From: Cristatella mucedo
Lineage: Eukaryota; Bryozoa; Phylactolaemata; Cristatellidae
Direction: 5' to 3'
Length of the DNA stretch: 64,000 nt
NCBI GenBank assembly: GCA_009760855.2
Contig: WPIO01000059.1
Location: forward strand, 914,501 to 978,500
Shown one piece after another: positions 44,863 to 57,272 of this stretch (positions are counted from its first letter, which is position 1; the number at the start of each line of letters is the position of its first letter). Under the pieces are notes generated by a model. It was not told where the DNA came from. It searched no databases and saw only the letters and a program-made list of their open reading frames with translations. Both the position numbers and the translations under genes were made by a program.

Positions 44863-45030
44863 CAGTGGCTTGCGGGGAGCGCGCCATAGACATGGGACTA
44901 CGGGTTTTTTGAAACTTTCTAGATAAAGAGTTAAAGCTAACAATCGGCAGTGGCTTGTGGGAAATGCGCCTTAGACACGAAGCTACAGGTTTTTCAAGAC
45001 TCTCCATATGACGAGTTAGAACTAGCAGCT
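44863..45030. repeat. 85-bp tandem duplication
   Basis: CAGTGGCTTGCGGGGA at 44,863 and CAGTGGCTTGTGGGAA at 44,948 begin two diverged copies of an 85-bp unit. A related 23-bp direct repeat (ATAAGCTGCGCTCGCTGTGC) occurs at about 44,709 and 44,752. Nothing coding was recognised in 44,080-45,350. Confidence 0.75.
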
Positions 45031-45349
45031 GCTGTGAACGTAATGAATGAAATGAAATCAGATGAAAATAATCGATAAAAGTGCATTGCACCCTTTGTAC
45101 AGAGCTTTTCAGACCAGATTTTGAATGGAAGTTTGTGACACCAGGCCAAGTCTGCAGGTTGAGGTTTAGCCACGTCCCAAAATCTCTGCTTCACCCTTGC
45201 CACCACGTACCGCCAGAGCTTTGATCCCAAAGATGGACACCCGACTTCCAGTAGACCTAAATTAACTTTGTCTGGATGTCCCAAGGATATGTCAAATCAT
45301 TTCACAAAGCCTTCGAGCGGATCTTAAGTTTTCCGAACAACAGATAAAT

Positions 45350-46030
45350 CACAAAATTTAACTAGCTCTTTAGTCCTGTCTCGGCTTGATTATTGCAATT
45401 CCCTTTGGCTGGGCTGCCAAAGAAAGCTATTATGCCACTACAGCGGACTATGAATATGGCTGCAAGGCTGGTCTTCAAGTCCCAGCGGTTTGAGCACGTG
45501 TCTCCTTTGCTGAAAGAGCTAGGATGGTTGCCGGTTGAGCAAAGGATACAGAGCAAAGTTCTTACGCTGACCCACAAGGACCGCCACGGCTTGGCTCCTT
45601 CGTACCTAGCTGAACTGCTGCACCAGTTTCAGCCTGTTCGCGCCCTCAAGTCCCGTGTGGACAATAAATTAGCTGTCCCATTCCTCCGCTTAAAGACAGT
45701 TGGCGACAGAAGCCTTAGCTCTGCAAGTCCTAGACTGTGGAACTCGCTTCCACAATTCTTACGCAACGACAACTACTCTCCTACTGCCGACTATGGCACA
45801 TCTTTTTCAGCGGTCCTGAGCTGCTACTTCTATGCTACTCACTACCTCAACTGCTCTCCTGACTCTGCTATGCTTCCCACTTTCTCTTTGTTGAGTGAGA
45901 CGAAGTCTTTTGGGTACCGAATGCGTACCGAAAGCCGCTTAGGCTGTGAGTGCGCCATACAAAGCTCTCCTGCGTAGCACCCACATGGTCTTCATGACTT
46001 TGTGGAGCTACAGACGGAGACACATTCATT
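45350..46030 (+). mobile_element. LINE-B, best-preserved 3' part
   Basis: A 194-codon frame (45,393-45,977) encodes the C-terminal region of a non-LTR ORF2: LPKKAIMPLQRTMNMAARLV, HVSPLLKELGWLPVEQRIQS, GLAPSYLAELLHQFQP, PRLWNSLPQFLR. The short 3' UTR ends near GACGGAGACACATTCATTCA. Distinct from LINE-A in sequence and 3' end. Upstream of 45,350 it is truncated. Confidence 0.88.
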
Positions 46031-47414
46031 CATCACCTTCGAACAAAACTCTCAGTCGTTCAAGATGAATGGGTCGACCCAGTGAATCACCTATGAAAAA
46101 CGAAGTGCAGAGGTTAGAGGTTAGGGGGCACTTGCTAGCCTTCGTAGCCGTGGATGTGCGCCGTACAGTATATGCAGTGCGTACGTTATTTGGTCTACGG
46201 ACTGTGGTTTTTGTTTATGTAGACCGCAGTCGGTGACAGCACCTAAATGTTGTTATCTGCCAGTACTAGGCTGGGTGGCCCTCCCGGCCACCGGTTAGGC
46301 AATCGGAGCGCAGCTAGGCGTTGGCAACAGCGCCAACGAATGAGAGCGCAGCGTTCCGGTACCGCAGAGGACAGAAGCGTGCGACGTCTGCGGCGGGCAG
46401 TAGTGCTTCCGCCGGCTGTGAGTGTGGAGGAAATAAACTGGTGGTGTTCCTTGTTGGCTAGCGTGCTGTGCCGCTCGCGACGACAAGTTAGACTACACGG
46501 ACGTCATAAGCCGAACTCAATGCGCATGCGCACTGCACTCTTTTCCGCCATCAGAGACTGCCATAACTGGCTCGTAGTCTCGCGGGTCACGTGAGGCAGC
46601 CAGCCGGATGATGCTAGCTGTTAGTACCTAATACAAGTGCTCTCGGAGAGAAGTCTGTCCTCTGGGTGTGTGCGTGCTGTGTTTATTGCTGGTTTTGGCA
46701 TATCGTTTGGCTGAGCTTCGCCATTATTATGGAGCATATTTTTCCTGCTCTTCCGCTGCAAATTGTACCTGCTGTACAATTCCTTCGCCAGCGGGCTGGC
46801 AATAAGCACGCGTGCCTGGCGATCGGTCATTTACTGTTTGGAGGCACGTGACATTGAACGCTTGTGCCTTCCGAAGACGTTCAAGCGAGCAAACCGTGGC
46901 TATCACGTCGGTACGTTCTACGCCCTCCTTACACCAAGTTGCCGTCAAGTGCCGGCATTACTGCAGCTCACTGCATGGCCGCCAGTGTCTCCCGCCGCTC
47001 GCTGCATGGTCGCCCACGTTTCCAGCCGCAAACTTTATGGCCGTCAGTGTTTCCTGCCGCTCGACATTTTCACAACGAATACTTGTTAAGCCGATTTCAC
47101 CCCTGATAGATTTATATCACTCGTGACTAAACATCTTAAAGCAAACAATTCGAGTAACGATTGTTTCCATCTTTCCTTCCAGAGATTTCTTGCAGTTTTC
47201 GCAGATGAAAGGAGACTCCCAGCGATCGCTATGGTGGTCTCTGACAGGCATGCCAAAGTGTGCCTTTTACGCCTCACACATCTTAGCAGAAGGTTCCACA
47301 GAGTAATTTTTAGCCCTAGTCTTTGTAAATTCTCCGTAGACGTGGCGATGTGCGTGTTCGGATGCACGTAGCCTCTTGATGGCAGCTCATGAAAATGTAG
47401 ATGCCTATCGACTT

Positions 47415-47540
47415 GGGCATATTGAGTATGCTTCCACTAACCATTCGATCGTGCTTCCTTTGCAGCAGATGTAAAGTGCTTAGAAAGAGATTGAGTTCTC
47501 CGAGGGAGCTATATCAAATGTATTATTATTATTGTTATAG
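47415..47540 (+). mobile_element. LINE-A 3' terminus
   Basis: TGCTTCCACTAACCATTCGA, terminal hairpin and ATT repeats. The region 46,030-47,414 shows no gene or element that I recognise. Confidence 0.75.
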
Positions 47541-48184
47541 AAACTATTAATACGGAAGACAATAATGAGTGTGACGTATTAACGCGTAGAATAACTGATC
47601 ATAACAATTTGACTGATTATAAAAATTTGACTGAATTTGATTGCATTATGATTTGCTAGCGTGATTACATGCAAACATAGATTGTACACGAAAAAATATT
47701 TGGATCTATTAAAGTAATCTTTCGGTCATAGCTGTATCTGCAATTTCCTGAAATAATTTAAACATAAATTTAATACGTGTCACTGTCATTAGCGTAAAAG
47801 CAAGTTTAAGGGGAGGCAGTGGCCATTTTCTGTACTGTAGATGCATAAGAGCAATTGGAAAGTAACATTAATACCGAGTATTGTAGATAGACGCAATAAA
47901 AATATGTTATGTACTGTAATCTCGCAGTCGCCGGCGTCCGGCCAGAGGCGGTGCAGCTTTTACGGTGACCACACAGGCGTTCATGCATGAGCGGCCACTC
48001 ACCAGTCGCGGCCACTCGTAGCTTGCACGAAGTTTCTTTCCCAGACACATTTGCAAACGGATACAGGTGCGTCTGGTGCGTCTTCAGCTCGGGCGGAAAT
48101 GCGCAGCCGCGCCATGTTGCTACTCTAAAAGCATCCACCAACCGGCGGTACGCGCGGGCCATGAAAGCGGCGGCCGCGGCCGTA

Positions 48185-48472
48185 CGCTTCTTACGCAACG
48201 ACATCTACTCTCCAACTGCCGACTATGGCACATCTTTTTCAGCGGTCCTGAACTGCTACTTCTATGCTACTCACTACCTCAACTGCTCTCCTAACTCTGC
48301 TATGCTTCCCACTTTCTCTTTGTTGCGTGAGACGAAGTCTGTTGGCTACCGAATGCGTACCGAAAGCCGCTTAGGCTGTGAGTGCGCTATACAAAACTCT
48401 CCTGCGTAACACCCACATGGTCTTTATGACTTTGTGGAGTTACTGACGGAGATACATTACATTACATTATGA
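48185..48472 (+). mobile_element. LINE-B 3' end
   Basis: LRNDIYSPTADYGTSFSAVL through GYRMRTESRLGCECAIQNSP, almost identical to the 45.8-kb copy. It ends with a TACATTACATTACATTA run. Confidence 0.88.
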
Positions 48473-48529
48473 GAAAAAAGAGTGCGAGTCTGAAATGCGT
48501 CGACCTCGGCCTTAGCCTGCTACCTGATT

Positions 48530-49500
48530 AGCTGCCATCCCACAGACCGCGGTCACCCGGCCGCGGCGGAGGCGGCGATTGCAATACCGATTCGCGGTTC
48601 CGGCACGCCTCTGCGGGCGGGGCGGGGCGGGGCTGAGCCACCCATATCCGATCCCGAAGTCGAGATAAGAGCGTCGCCGGCGCGGAAGCACGGCCATCTA
48701 CGCTGCCGCCGCCGCGGCCTGTCCACGCCGACGTTTCAGGCGCGCGCGCCGCCGCCACACGCAGCGAGTGAGCTCGGCTGAGGACCCGCACACGTGAGCA
48801 GAGCACAGGTGAGCGGAGCGGCTCGCGAGCGCGCTGCAGCCCTTCCTCAGTTCGCCGAGCAATGGCCGGCGAATTAAGAAGGAAGGAGGAAGCGCTCGCT
48901 TCGCGTGTGCGACGAGCGGCCTTGACGATTTCCGTCGCGTGCGCCCGTAGCGGGGGGGGGGGCGGCGGATGAAGGCGCTGCCTCTGCTCCAGTCTGGCTT
49001 CGTATGCGAATGCAACGCTCGCGCTCCGCCGCCGCCGCCGAGTGGAGGTCGCTAGGAGCGTTCGGCGAAGCCTCGCCGCGCACGGCCCCCCCCCGGCGGT
49101 GGCTGCTGCTGCTGCGGCGGCGGCTGCTGCTGCTGGCGCTCTCTGGCGCCCAGCTCTTCAGTGCTTGCGAACCTCCCGCATCGAGCTTTGAGGGATGGAG
49201 CGGACGGCAGCGGCGGCGGAGCCGTAAATCTCTCCCGCCGCTGCCTCCGCCGCTGCCTCCGCCGCCGCCAGCAGCATTTTGCACCAGCTCACCCGCAGCG
49301 CGGCGATAAAGAAAAATAGCCGGCCGAAGTCCCGACGCAGCAAACCGCCTGACTTCGCCCGACACATCGCGCAGACCCTTGGCTGATTGCTCCGCCGCCG
49401 GTTGCGGCGGAGGCGGCGGTCGGGGTAGGGGGTGGTCGCCGCGGGGTACGAATGCAGAGCCGCCAGCCCGGCGCGCTCACAGCGGCTCGGCGCTAGAACT
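48530..49500. other. CpG-dense block, no recognisable gene
   Basis: About 1 kb of very GC-rich sequence with GCCGCC/CCGCCG runs and open frames on both strands. It may be a promoter island. The nearest placed start is the gelsolin-family ATG at 54,645, about 5 kb downstream, so a 5' UTR exon here is conceivable but not shown. Confidence 0.45.
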
Positions 49501-49539
49501 TGACCTCGACGACCTCGACCACTAGCTGGAGCGAGCGAT

Positions 49540-49690
49540 GGTCGCGCACTAGGTAAAGTGCTTGCTCTTCAGTCCGAGGTTGTAGGTTCGAATTCTGCAG
49601 TTGGCGAAATTTAGTTGCCAACTGCAAGCGGTGGCGATAGCCGTTAAGGCTCTTCTGCCGCTATACAAATGATGGTGTTAATTCAGCTAA
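49540..49690 (+). mobile_element. SINE-B copy
   Basis: tRNA-like head with B box AGGTTCGAATTCTG, then GGTGGCGATAGCCGTTAAGG, CTCTTCTGCCGCTATACAAA and TGGTGTTAATTCAG. Confidence 0.85.
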
Positions 49691-49881
49691 GATTTATTTA
49701 CCTACTTATTTACTGTGAAGACGATTAAGAAAAGAATTGAGTCCCCACGCGGCCTAAGCGTTTCGACTTATCTGCGAGGATATACTCGGTTTTCTGATTG
49801 AGTAAGTTTGGAAACTTAACCGAAATCCACATCCTTATATATGCGAAAGAGGAATTCAGTTTGGAAATTGTAGCAGCCGAC

Positions 49882-49888
<7 letters not shown>

Positions 49889-49951
<63 letters not shown>
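49889..49951. repeat. (GA)n microsatellite
   Basis: About 60 bp of pure GA. Confidence 0.97.
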
Positions 49952-49954
<3 letters not shown>

Positions 49955-50214
49955 TAAATACATCCGGGTACTAGCGTCGAGTGGTGACGAACGCTCTGGG
50001 TGGGGATTATCTGTGTGAGAGCTACTGCATTCTAAATGAAGAACGGCGAGAAATCAAAAGAAGCTGACCATCTACGAGACTGTAGACAAGACCTGACCAT
50101 CACCACGAGACGGATCGGGCTTGACGGAAGGACCACACTGCAACATCCGGGGTCTCACCTGACAGTCTGACAGCCCCTGCCGCTAGTATGCCAGAACGTT
50201 GTCAAAGCCACGAC

Positions 50215-50400
50215 GACTGAATGCGATCTGCACTGGCTCCCCCCCCCATCAAGCAGCGTATCGACTTCAAGGTTTTGTCACATGCCTTTAGGTCCCTTTA
50301 TTCTTTCGCTAAGGCGTACCTATCCGGACTACTTCCCAATCAGGTTAGGCATAGTACCTTCCACCCTTCTGAGTTGAGTGGTTTATCTGTCCTCCAACCA
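50215..50400 (+). mobile_element. LINE-A internal fragment
   Basis: Coding similarity [20 protein letters not shown] and AYLSGLLPNQVRHSTF, with a C-run insertion, corresponds to the LINE-A C-terminal region. Neither end is present. Confidence 0.75.
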
Positions 50401-51465
50401 ACCTAAGATCCGCTGAAGGCCGTGCCTTCAGTTCACATGCTTCCAACGAATGAAAATCACGCAAAATGAAAATACGCGCAGAGGTAGAATCTGACGTTCG
50501 AGAAGCCACCTCCCGCTCCGCCATCCCGCGGATCGCTCGGACTACCGGAAGCCTGGGCGACTCGCTCTCGCTCTCCAGCTCGCGACTGGCGCGAGAAGCG
50601 TGACGCGTTCGGCTGATTTGACGACGACGACGATTTGACGACGATGACGACTGACCGACCACGCGCGCAAAGGCTCCGTGGATTCAGCGGCCTCATTTCT
50701 ATAGCGGCCGAAGAATCTCATCGGCCTTCACCTTCGGCTGCAGCCGGCACGGCACGAAAAAGAGCTCCTGCTTCATGACTTGAACCCTTAGACTGCTTGG
50801 ATTGTGTAGAGCACTTTCCAGGCTGGGGTCATCATATTTTGCAGGCGGAGAAAAAGCGCACTACGATACAAGTTCCGAAGTACTTTGAGTGCGACTTTAA
50901 AATCCACGTTCCATGCCAAGCCTCGAACACCGACTTCTCGAGCTGGGTAGCGCCGCGAGATGGTCGCCATGTTGTTATCGTATTTTCAGCGTATGCGTCT
51001 GCACACGAGTCGATCTTGGACGTCATTGGCTGATCGACTGCTCAGGTCACGTGCCGAGCTTTCCTCCTGTAGGGGTCTCCGGTGTCCGAGGCACCAGCGC
51101 AGCATTTGCTCTGCGTGCACGTGACGCCTTCTCGAGAATGGCGCAAGCCACCACGCATACGATTAAGACTGAGCAACGCAGAAGGCCATCAGCTTATTTA
51201 AGGCAGCAGCAGCAGGCCATCTACTCGCGGTGGTTGAGGGCTCAGTAATTCGCCGAGTCTGTGGCGGCGGCATCAGTTCCTGCATCGGCGGACTCGTGCC
51301 ACTTTACGCTGCCCGCATCTTAATCGCTTGGCCTTCGAAATTCCCGACAGCCTGTAATCTCCAGCGAACACAATGCAGAATCGTAGCCAGTGCCATCTGC
51401 GCGTTGGTATCGGCTCGCCTATCGCTCATTTAGAGTCAGACCTGACCAGACCCGACAGTTGTTCA

Positions 51466-51467
<2 letters not shown>

Positions 51468-51507
<40 letters not shown>

Positions 51508-51508
51508 G
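51468..51508. repeat. (GGCT)n microsatellite
   Basis: About ten GGCT units followed by a run of nine G. The surrounding 50,480-53,100 shows no recognised gene. Confidence 0.95.
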
Positions 51509-53131
51509 GGGGGGGGGGAGGGGGGTTGGGTGGGGCGTGGACTATCGTAGCCTCTTATTCCACAGACTCCCTCATTCGATTGCCCCTTTCATCGCTCAGC
51601 AGTGACTCAGCGATTCAAATTATTACACGTCATCGACTGACGAAAAGGTGGAAGCAGGGCGAGCTCGTCGAGACACGGCTGCTCTGCAAAGCACTGGGTG
51701 GTGGCCTACTCTGAACTTTTAACTTTGAACGGCAAAACTCCTATGGCAAAGCTCGTGGCTCTCACGTAGCGATAGAATGAAAAAAGATGTGCTAGCACCA
51801 GCAGCAGTTTTTTCCGAATGCTGTATTGACGGTGCTTGTCGCGATAACAATACGAATTCAGCCATTGGACTAGCTGCTATCCATAAGTGCTAGAGTGCAT
51901 GATACATCTACTTCTTCCGTGAGATAATGAAAGCGATAGACCGGCCAGGCGTTCATCGTGGCGGGCCAACTATCTAGACGACTGTTAGCGAAAGCGGAAG
52001 CACAAAACTAAAATGGGGTAGGAACTTGCCAAAGGCATACATGCTAGGCGGCGTTATAAAACTAATGCGGGCACACCTTTTCAAAAGCATATCTTGGCCA
52101 GAATTTCTTGCCAAGGCGCTTGACCTTGCGCATTTGCGGGCTGGCAATTTGAAATGGCAAGATGTGCCCCTTTCAGGGCCGCCCCACCGGAGGTCGGTGC
52201 TCGGCCTCCTCGGGGGGCGGGGCTGCCGCCCGTCGGGCTCCATTCGCTGTGTCAACCGTCGAACGTCGTGACGTAGGCCCCAGTAGCCGATAATGGCCTG
52301 AGCTATGTGAGACTTTCTTGGACCTCCTGCTCTGTCCCTAAAACCGTACTCGGGATATCCTCCTAAATCACACCTAAATCCTTACAGCACACGCTTGCCG
52401 ACCTGCCCCCCCCCCCGCCAATGGGCACACGTTCAGCCAATCGTTTGGCGTCGGTTTCATTTTCAGCCAATCGGTTGAGTCGCAGCGATGAGTCCATCGC
52501 TCGCTCGCTCGCTCGATCGCCGAACGAACCGTGACCCAGCATGGTGGCTCAGTAGCTGCAACGTTGAGTAGAAGCTACGACAGCTCCTCCAGTGAGCCGC
52601 TGGCTATTGTCCCTCTAACGAGCCGGTGACAATGACTCCTCCGAGGAGCCGGCGTCTGTCTCAGCGGCAGTATTTATCGGATTTATCGGATCCTAAGCGT
52701 CGTACTGAGCATAATCCACCCTCCATCCACACGGTCAGCGCGTTCGCATTTGACTTGCGCTACCAGTGAGCAGACAGGCCTCACTAGGGTGGACGGGTTC
52801 GGCTCGCGTGGGCGGATTTGACGTGGGCGGACATGTTTGACCACGACAGGTGGCTTTGATTAGGGGGCGGCTCTGACTAGGGTTCGTTTGACTAGGGCGA
52901 GCTTGACTAACGCGGGAAACAATACACAGTGGGAGGCTATCTCGGAGCGGAAATCGCGTTCATTGTTTGAGTCCGTTTAGTGGCGAAAAAACAGTTACTT
53001 CCGAGCACATCCAAGTACGAGAAACGCACGACTTTGTGCCACATTTTGTCCGTTTTAATCTAAAAGAAGTTATTAGGGAGCGTGCTGACCCAGCTGCTGA
53101 CCCCGTTGCTGCTGCCGCGTAGGTCGAATCA

Positions 53132-53247
53132 CATCGATACGACCGTCTTGGCTATCGATGTCATAATATAATAATATAAATAAATAAATAAATAAAAATA
53201 AATATAAATAAATAAATAAATGGTCATCGATACGACCGTCTTGGCTA
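53132..53247. repeat. (AAAT)n tract between 23-bp direct repeats
   Basis: A 23-bp word beginning CATCGATACGACC and ending TCTTGGCTA occurs at 53,132-53,154 and 53,225-53,247, flanking about 70 bp of A/T-rich AAAT repeats. Confidence 0.85.
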
Positions 53248-54100
53248 ACGTGTTCGCAAGTCAATGGGTGCTGCGGAAACCACAAGGGCCCTGCGAAAGT
53301 GAAAGTGAAAGCTCGGCTCGGTCGGTCGGTCCAAGTGGGATCTCGCAGGGTCAGCGTACGCGAGGCTGAGAGCGTACACGTTAAGCAATGCCCGCGACTA
53401 CTGACGATGAGTGCGACAGCTTAACCTGGACTACGAACGATGAGCTGGAGCCTCTGCTGAATTAGCACCGAACGCTTATGAAATAGCCGCGATAAGCCGA
53501 GGCTTATGAGCAGCGAGTGCGATGCATAATCTCTACTAATTGAAGCGAGAGAAAGTCCGTCTCGCCGTCGCAAGATGACGCACTTGAGTCACGCGGCAAG
53601 ATGCGGCACCTGCGTCAAGCGGCGAGGTTGTGCAGCCTTGTCTTCCGTGACGGAGCTACTACGATTCACCGAAGCGAGTCCGCAGACAACGAGCTGCTCG
53701 TGTATGAAAATGAATATTGTCTTACTTATGAGCTGGCTACTACGTTAGGCATGTGCCTACCCGCTGTCGCTCTCGGAGCTGCTCGGGTCTGCCGGTCGGT
53801 GAGTCTGAGCGCTGGGTGTGAGCTGCTGTAAGCCAGTTAGCGAGTCGGCTGGACGTCATCTGTCGTATCAGCATAATACACAGGTTATCGTTGTGATTTT
53901 TCCATTGTGGGTTATTGTTAGCGCTTCGTGCAGGACATCGAGCGCTGTGCTATTATCGTCGGCATATTAAAAATTAAAATTAAAATTAAATTAAATTTTT
54001 TTTTAAATAATTAAAAATCTGGTCCTTGCACATCGCACGCGTTTTGCCGCTACCCGAACTGGTGAGGATTCTCGCCGTCGTAACGAAAAAGGGACCCGAA

Positions 54101-54210
54101 AGATGGCTAACTATGCAAAGATGGCCGACTATGCAAAGATGGCTGACTATGCAAAGATGGCTGACTATGCAAAGATGGCTGACTATGCAAAGATGGCTAA
54201 CTATGCCTGA
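54101..54210. repeat. 18-bp tandem repeat
   Basis: Six copies of GATGGCTGACTATGCAAA with minor variants (GGCTAAC, GGCCGAC). The unit is a multiple of three, so it stays open in frame on both strands, but nothing else suggests coding. Confidence 0.92.
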
Positions 54211-54644
54211 GTAGGACGAAGCCAGAGGAAACTCGGGTGGAAGTCTAAAGCGACTATGACGAGCAAATCGATTGTCAAACTTGGGTGTGTGGTTTGGGCC
54301 TGACGTGTATTGTGTAACCATATGATCAGAAGTAATCATTTCAATACATACGCTGCCCATGAAAACAAGCGAGATTAGTGCTTGGGGTATGTCTTCGGAG
54401 TGAGCATTTTTCCCCGAATAGCCCAAGACTTTGGAGGACCATGATTCGTGCGCGGGGGGGGGGTCCACGATTCAAATGGGGGGGAAGCAGCATGCGATGG
54501 GGGAATCACGATTCCTGCGGGGGGGGGCCACGAATCGTTCAGACACTTCGAGCTCGATGCTGCCGAATCGGCCACGCCCCTGCACGGAACGCAGAGGCTC
54601 GACGCACAGGTAACGGCACGGGCCAAAATGTTCATTTGCAGGAA

Positions 54645-54722
54645 ATGCCCGAAACACCAGTGGATCCAGCGTTCAAGGTCGTACCGAAGGGAAAATCGTG
54701 CTTCCATATATGGAGAGTGGAG
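54645..54722 (+). CDS. Gelsolin/villin-family gene, first coding exon
   Basis: ATG at 54,645, three bases after an acceptor (ATTTGCAG, ends 54,641), gives MPETPVDPAFKVVPKGKSCF, then HIWRVE, ending at donor GTAATG (54,723). The DPAF...IWR(V/I)E pattern is the conserved N-terminus of gelsolin repeat G1. Absence of a signal peptide points to a cytoplasmic form. The acceptor implies an upstream untranslated exon, which I did not find. Gelsolin-family proteins sever or cap actin filaments in response to calcium. Confidence 0.85.
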
Positions 54723-54892
54723 GTAATGGCGCAGCTCTCGCGAGGTAGCTGCGCAGCGAAAGTTTCGGTTGCCACACGCGTTTCGGCGCTCGTTTCGTTA
54801 GCGACCGAGCGCCGCCGGCTGAAGCGCTGAAGCGTCAGCACTGCTCGCGAGCTTCGCTGCGCTAGTCCACGCTCACCGCCCCGGCGTTGCAG

Positions 54893-54967
54893 AGCCTTAA
54901 GTTAGCGCCGGTGCCCAAGGATCAGTATGGAAGCTTTTACACCGGCGATTCGTACATATTGCTATCG
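54893..54967 (+). CDS. Gelsolin/villin-family gene, exon 2 (G1)
   Basis: Acceptor GTTGCAG ends at 54,892 and donor GTAAGT begins at 54,968. It reads SLKLAPVPKDQYGSFYTGDS, then YILLS. Joined to exon 1 it gives WRVE-SLKLAPVPKDQYGSFY, the classic G1 pattern PVP..YG.FY.GDSY. Both boundaries are phase 0. Intron 1 is 170 bp. Confidence 0.9.
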
Positions 54968-55369
54968 GTAAGTAAGTGCTCCTGCTGCCCTCGAAAACCA
55001 CACGACTCATCCCACATGAAAACCGCCCGTATCCGCCTAAGCTGCCAGGCGCTAGCTGTAAACCGTACCGATGTCTGTCGAAAGGACGTGAGGTGCGATC
55101 TGAGCTGCTATCGAACGTTCTACAGTCGTACTAGCCGTGCCTCCTGCAAATTCGCACTAATCGCCGAACCTAAGAAACGTGGCCTCGAGCCTCGATCCAT
55201 TCGCACGCATTACTGTAATCGAGGCACGGAAATGTGACGTCATACGTTTAACGCATCTGTCAACGTTGCGCTAGATGTATTAACAAGGCCGTTCTGCCGG
55301 CTGTGGCAGAGGCATTGGCATTTGGTCATCACCTATCCGCCGAGCGAACTTTTGGAGAGGGGGGATGTC

Positions 55370-55640
55370 GAAATAGAACGAGGCTGCTGGCAGCGGGAGG
55401 CCGGATATGACAGAACGAGGCTGCTGGCAGCGGGAGGCCGCATATGACAGAACGATGCTGCTGATATCCGAGCGAGGCCGGTGGCAGAAGGAGGCCGCTG
55501 GCAGATCGAGGCCGATGATGACAGAGCGAGGCCGGCGGCAGAACGAGGCCGTTGGTAGAACGGGGTTGCTGGCAGAACGAGGCTGCTGGCAGAACGAGGC
55601 TGCTGGCAGAACGAGGCTGCTGGTGAAGGAAGATCGACAT
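55370..55640. repeat. 17-bp minisatellite in gelsolin intron
   Basis: Imperfect units around ACGAGGCTGCTGGCAGA, with GAGGCCGGTGGCAG variants. The last three units are nearly identical. The unit length rotates the frame. A second array, about 4.5 units of 23 bp (GAGGATGCCGATCTCGTCAG core), lies at 55,935-56,035. Confidence 0.9.
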
Positions 55641-56324
55641 CAAGCTCGGCCGCGCGGCGGCGGCGGCGGCGGCGAGGCTTGTCCAGCGGGGGTGCGATAA
55701 CGCCAGGCCGATAGACAAGTTTGGCTCCAGTCGCCACCACCCGATAGAGTCAATACAGAAATGTGCACAGCCGGCGGGCCACCTCGGCTTGGCCGCGATA
55801 GATTACACCCACGAACCGCGCCTGCCTGCCTGCCAGCCATCGTCCGCCGTTCCGCAGTGAGGACCGCCATTCGATCCTATTTATTAACAAACTGGTAGAC
55901 GACGGACCGACTGCAGCCAAGGACTTGCGAGGCTGAGAGGATGCCGATCTCGTCAGAGAGAGGATGCCGATCTCGTCAGAGAGAGGATGCCGATCTCGTC
56001 AGTGAGAGGATGCCGATCTCGTCAGAGAGAGGATGCATGCCTGGCGAGACGAGTGCAGATTGTACTGTTAATCTGGAGCAGCCGTGGCCTCCAATAATAA
56101 GCCAGACATCCTCTGGCTATGTTGGAGCACGTTCGCGCTGGGAGCGTACAAGATAGATGTCTCTGAGAGCGCGTTCATGAGCCGCCGCGTGCTAGGACTC
56201 GACGCCTGCGAACAGCGTCTTGGAAGCGGCTCGCCAACCTCCAGGCTTCTTCATAGTCATATAACGCTAAATGAAAGTGTAAGTTAAGGTAAGCTGGCAC
56301 AATAGCTTAATTTGTATCGCGCAA

Positions 56325-56460
56325 GATGAGCCCCGTGGATATTGACCGGCTTGAAGCAAGCAATACAGGATTGCCCGCCTCAGGACTCGATCGACCTGAA
56401 TCGTCAAGTATGAGCACTTCAACCCACTCGAAGAGCCGGTGGCTACGTGAAGCTTAAATG
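56325..56460 (-). mobile_element. SINE-C candidate, reverse orientation
   Basis: The reverse complement shares GAAGTGCTCATACTTG, a B-box-like TCGATCGAGTCCTGAG and CGGGCAATCCTGTATTG with the element at 36,945-37,115. Confidence 0.55.
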
Positions 56461-57272
56461 CAGTATACTTTCACATTGTCTCTGTATAAAAAGCGAGTAT
56501 TTTTCAGCAGCACACTACGCGCATGAAAACTTCAGAAAAGATAGCGTACACTCTAAATCAAATACCATTCATACTATATCGAAATGAAGCTCCATAAAGT
56601 TTACTTCGTTTCGAGCAAATCTGGAGTCTCTGTATCTCTCCCCTGTCTCTCTCTCTCTTTTCTGCAGATTTCTTTCCCATCTCTTCTCACTCGTTTCCTC
56701 CGTCTCTTGTTGGTCTCTTTTTCTCTCTCCACACAAACAACAGGAAAATGAGCTTGCTTCCGGTCGCAACCCACGAATTCGCGTTCAGCTGGTGAGTAGT
56801 CGTGGGTAGCGGTCTGTTTGGGCGCTTTGCGATTCGTACTTGCTGCTGCTGCAGACGACGCTGGAGTACCGGATGTAATCGCTGGAAAAAAGTGGGCCCA
56901 ACCCAAGTATTCAGTGATGAGGATTGCTCACTGATAGCAGTGGGGGGAAAACAAATCTTACACCTAGCAGATTTTCACCCGCCATCCAACCAGCACGGAC
57001 GATTGAAGCAGGAGCTAGCGGCGCGAAAGTGGGCAGGTGCGAGCGGTTCGAGCAGAGGCGAGCGGTCGCGAGGAATGGAAGCGAGTCTGAACATTGCATA
57101 ATAACCTGGCAGCCACGCCTCCGGGTTTCGGAGTCGCAGCCGCGTTGTTTATGCGCACTTGTTGGGTTTTGTTTGAGGCTGACTTCTCCGATTGCCACAC
57201 GGCTCACGAGGCGGTTCTAGCGGCCGCGCGGAAGTGTTCAAGATGGCGCTTATTTTGTTTCGTTGCGTTCAG

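Noticed and set aside
54101-54210. CRISPR array or coding repeat at the 18-bp tandem array
   Set aside because: Units are head-to-tail with no spacers, in an animal genome; the open frame follows only from the 18-bp period.
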